Assembly: GCF_000971975.1 (NCBI RefSeq)
Contig: NZ_KQ040780.1
Location: forward strand, 148,760-212,759
Direction of reading: 5' to 3'
Origin: Paenibacillus algorifonticola
GTDB taxonomy: Bacteria; Bacillota; Bacilli; Paenibacillales; Paenibacillaceae
DNA: 64,000 nt
The translations under genes were made by a program, and so were the position numbers. Shown piece by piece: positions 62,206-64,000 of the stretch. Under the pieces are notes generated by a model. The model saw only the letters and a list, made by a program, of their open reading frames with translations, was not told the DNA's origin and searched no databases. The first letter of the stretch is position 1, and each line of letters starts with the position of its first letter.

Positions 62206-64000
62206 ATGAAAAACAACAATGTTCCATTATTTCCATTAACGCAACCCCAGCAGCGGATTTGGTATACCGAATTGCTATATCCAAATCGAACTACCTCGAC
62301 GATCATTGCGATAGTGAAAATAACAGGCCGCATCGATGTGAATGCTTTGAAGCAAGCCATAAACAAAGTCATTGAGCAAAGCGACTCTTTTCGTATCCGA
62401 TTGAAGACGGAGAACGGAGTTCCTTATCAATACGTTCGGGATTATGAGGAGAAGGATTTCGAATGTATCGATTTGAGCAAGGAGCAGGCGGAGCAGAGGA
62501 TGCTTGAGCTTCGGTCCATTCCGCTTGAGCTGCTGGAATCCGAGCTGCACCGGTTCGTTATGGTACGGATTGGGGACGAGGAGACGTGGATCAATTTCAA
62601 GATGCATCACATCGTATCCGATGGCATCTCCATGAATTTGGCCGTAAACGAAATCATGCAGCATTATTCGAATATCATAAGGGGCAACAGCTCTCCTCGT
62701 AAGGACAGCTCTTATATCGATTTTATTCAGGTCGAGCACGACTACGAGCAATCCGAGCGCTATCAGAAGGACAAGGACTATTGGCTCGCAAAATTTGGCA
62801 CTATGCCCGAAGTCATTAGTTTGAAGTCATACAATCCGCTAACGGTGGGCACTGACGCAAGAGTCGATAGATGGATGCTTGACGACGAACAGCATCATGG
62901 CGTAAAAGCCTTTTGCAAGGAGCATCAGATCAGTATCTTTACCTTTTTTCTGAGCGCTTTATATATTTACATGCATAAGGTAACCAACGAGCAGGACGTG
63001 GCGATTGGCACATTGTATGCGAACCGGACGACAAAGAAAGAAAAAGAAACGGTCGGTATGTTCGTCAGTACGGTCGCAACGAGGATGCTGGTGGAGCCTG
63101 AGCAGGAATTGCTTTCGTTTCTAAAAAATGTCGCCAAAGAACAAGCCTCCATCCTGCGCCATCAGCGTTATCCGTACAATAAGATCGTTCAGGACTTGCG
63201 AGAGGCTCACCGCAATCAGGATGTCCAGCGGTTGTTTGGCGTTTCGATACAATACCGATCAGTGAGCTTATTTCGTACGGATGAGGCAGTTATGCATGGG
63301 AATCAAGATTACACCGGGGATTCGGTTAACGACTTTGATATTCATGTTCTGGATTTTGTAGATGACGGGAAGCTCTTTGTTGATCTGTATTACCGCACGC
63401 AGCTATTTGGCGAGCATGAAGCGAAAGAGATCATCCGTCAGTTCGTCTGTATCTTGGAGCATATGATTCGCAGCCCGTATCAGAAAATCTCCGAGCTGTC
63501 GCTTATTAGCGAAGAGGAGCAGCGCAGGCTGATCACTGCCTTCAACGATACGGATGCGGATTACCCGAGAGAGAAGACGATTCACGAGTTGTTCGAGAAG
63601 CAGGCGGAGCGTCATCCGGATGCGGTCGCGGTCGAGTACGAGGACGAGCGGCTGACGTACCGCGAGCTGAATGAGCGGGCGAATCGTCTGGCGCGTACCT
63701 TGCGGAACCAAGGCGTAGGGGCGGATCAGCTGGTGGGCATTATGGCCGAACGATCCCCTTCCATGGTGATCGGGATTCTCGCGATCCTGAAGGCGGGTGG
63801 GGCGTATGTGCCGATCGATCCGGAGTATCCGGAGGAGCGCATCCGCTACATGCTGGATGATTCGGGAGCCAGTGTGCTGCTGCTGCAAGCGCATTTGCGG
63901 GACAAGGCGACCTTTGCGGGCGTCTGCCTGCTCCTGGATGACGAGCAGACCTACGCAGCGGACAGCGCGAGCCTCGTCTCGGTTAACCAGCCGAACGATC
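62206..64000 (+). CDS. Non-ribosomal peptide synthetase, N-terminal part (cut by window edge)
   Basis: 598 residues are visible. Residues about 8-440 are a condensation domain with the active-site motif HHIVSDG (134-140). Because it is the first domain, it is probably a starter C domain that couples a fatty acid to the first amino acid, as in lipopeptides. From about residue 455 an adenylation domain begins: IHELFEKQAERHPDAVAVEY, LTYRELNERANRLA and LKAGGAYVPIDPEYPEERIR. The residues that set amino acid choice lie beyond the edge. GGGGAG precedes ATG 62206. With the diaminobutyrate gene upstream, a cationic lipopeptide is inferred. Confidence 0.93.
   Translation, partial: MKNNNVPLFPLTQPQQRIWYTELLYPNRTTSTIIAIVKITGRIDVNALKQAINKVIEQSDSFRIRLKTENGVPYQYVRDYEEKDFECIDLSKEQAEQRMLELRSIPLELLESELHRFVMVRIGDEETWINFKMHHIVSDGISMNLAVNEIMQHYSNIIRGNSSPRKDSSYIDFIQVEHDYEQSERYQKDKDYWLAKFGTMPEVISLKSYNPLTVGTDARVDRWMLDDEQHHGVKAFCKEHQISIFTFFLSALYIYMHKVTNEQDVAIGTLYANRTTKKEKETVGMFVSTVATRMLVEPEQELLSFLKNVAKEQASILRHQRYPYNKIVQDLREAHRNQDVQRLFGVSIQYRSVSLFRTDEAVMHGNQDYTGDSVNDFDIHVLDFVDDGKLFVDLYYRTQLFGEHEAKEIIRQFVCILEHMIRSPYQKISELSLISEEEQRRLITAFNDTDADYPREKTIHELFEKQAERHPDAVAVEYEDERLTYRELNERANRLARTLRNQGVGADQLVGIMAERSPSMVIGILAILKAGGAYVPIDPEYPEERIRYMLDDSGASVLLLQAHLRDKATFAGVCLLLDDEQTYAADSASLVSVNQPND

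Overview
The window looks like a chromosomal segment of a Paenibacillus-type member of the Bacillales. The evidence is moderate GC, strong AGGAGG-type ribosome binding sites, YesM/YesN-type two-component systems beside sugar ABC transporters, YjcZ-family sporulation microproteins, PBSX-type tail genes and a non-ribosomal peptide synthetase. The genus is inferred from this gene content only.

Region 1 (1-9130) is a phosphonate catabolism block. A cut-off PHP metallohydrolase is followed by phnW, phnX and a PbfA-like ammonia-lyase. Next comes an ABC importer (lipoprotein, two permeases, ATPase) with its own promoter, then a second PHP phosphoesterase. PhnW and PbfA would both deliver phosphonoacetaldehyde to PhnX. 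The two PHP enzymes and the large sugar-type binding protein suggest that an esterified or conjugated phosphonate is imported and trimmed first.

Region 2 (9185-25670) is mixed metabolism: a Gfo/Idh oxidoreductase, a small type I toxin-antitoxin-like locus, a 65-residue protein that is 45% methionine, a YesN/YesM pair with an LplABC-like importer lacking its own ATPase, an MFS carrier, an aldehyde dehydrogenase, a cell-surface protein, and homocysteine synthase next to free methionine sulfoxide reductase.

Region 3 (25727-40783) is a phage-tail-like particle island, most likely a contractile tailocin. An ImmA/repressor pair diverges from a sigma-like activator across an array of five operators. 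A complete PBSX-like contractile tail operon follows: sheath, tube, frameshifted assembly chaperone, tape measure, LysM protein, hub, baseplate and fibre. A second copy of the toxin-antitoxin element, a holin and an M15 endolysin close it. There is no capsid, portal, terminase or integrase gene. The chaperone gene carries a textbook -1 slippery site with a downstream stem-loop.

Region 4 (40913-58274) holds sugar metabolism genes (AraC, dehydrogenase and isomerase; LacI and alpha-galactosidase), two YjcZ microproteins, a zinc-linked CobW GTPase with a Zur-like box, a GGDEF-EAL protein behind clustered Spo0A-like boxes, an aldo/keto reductase, an iron-siderophore binding lipoprotein with a Fur box and its AraC regulator, and a pyruvate kinase.

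Region 5 (58306-64000) begins with a decayed IS21-family transposase and an AT-rich stretch, then a lipopeptide cluster: type II thioesterase, diaminobutyrate aminotransferase and the start of an NRPS whose first domain is a condensation domain. This predicts an N-acylated, probably diaminobutyrate-containing cationic lipopeptide. The NRPS runs off the right edge.
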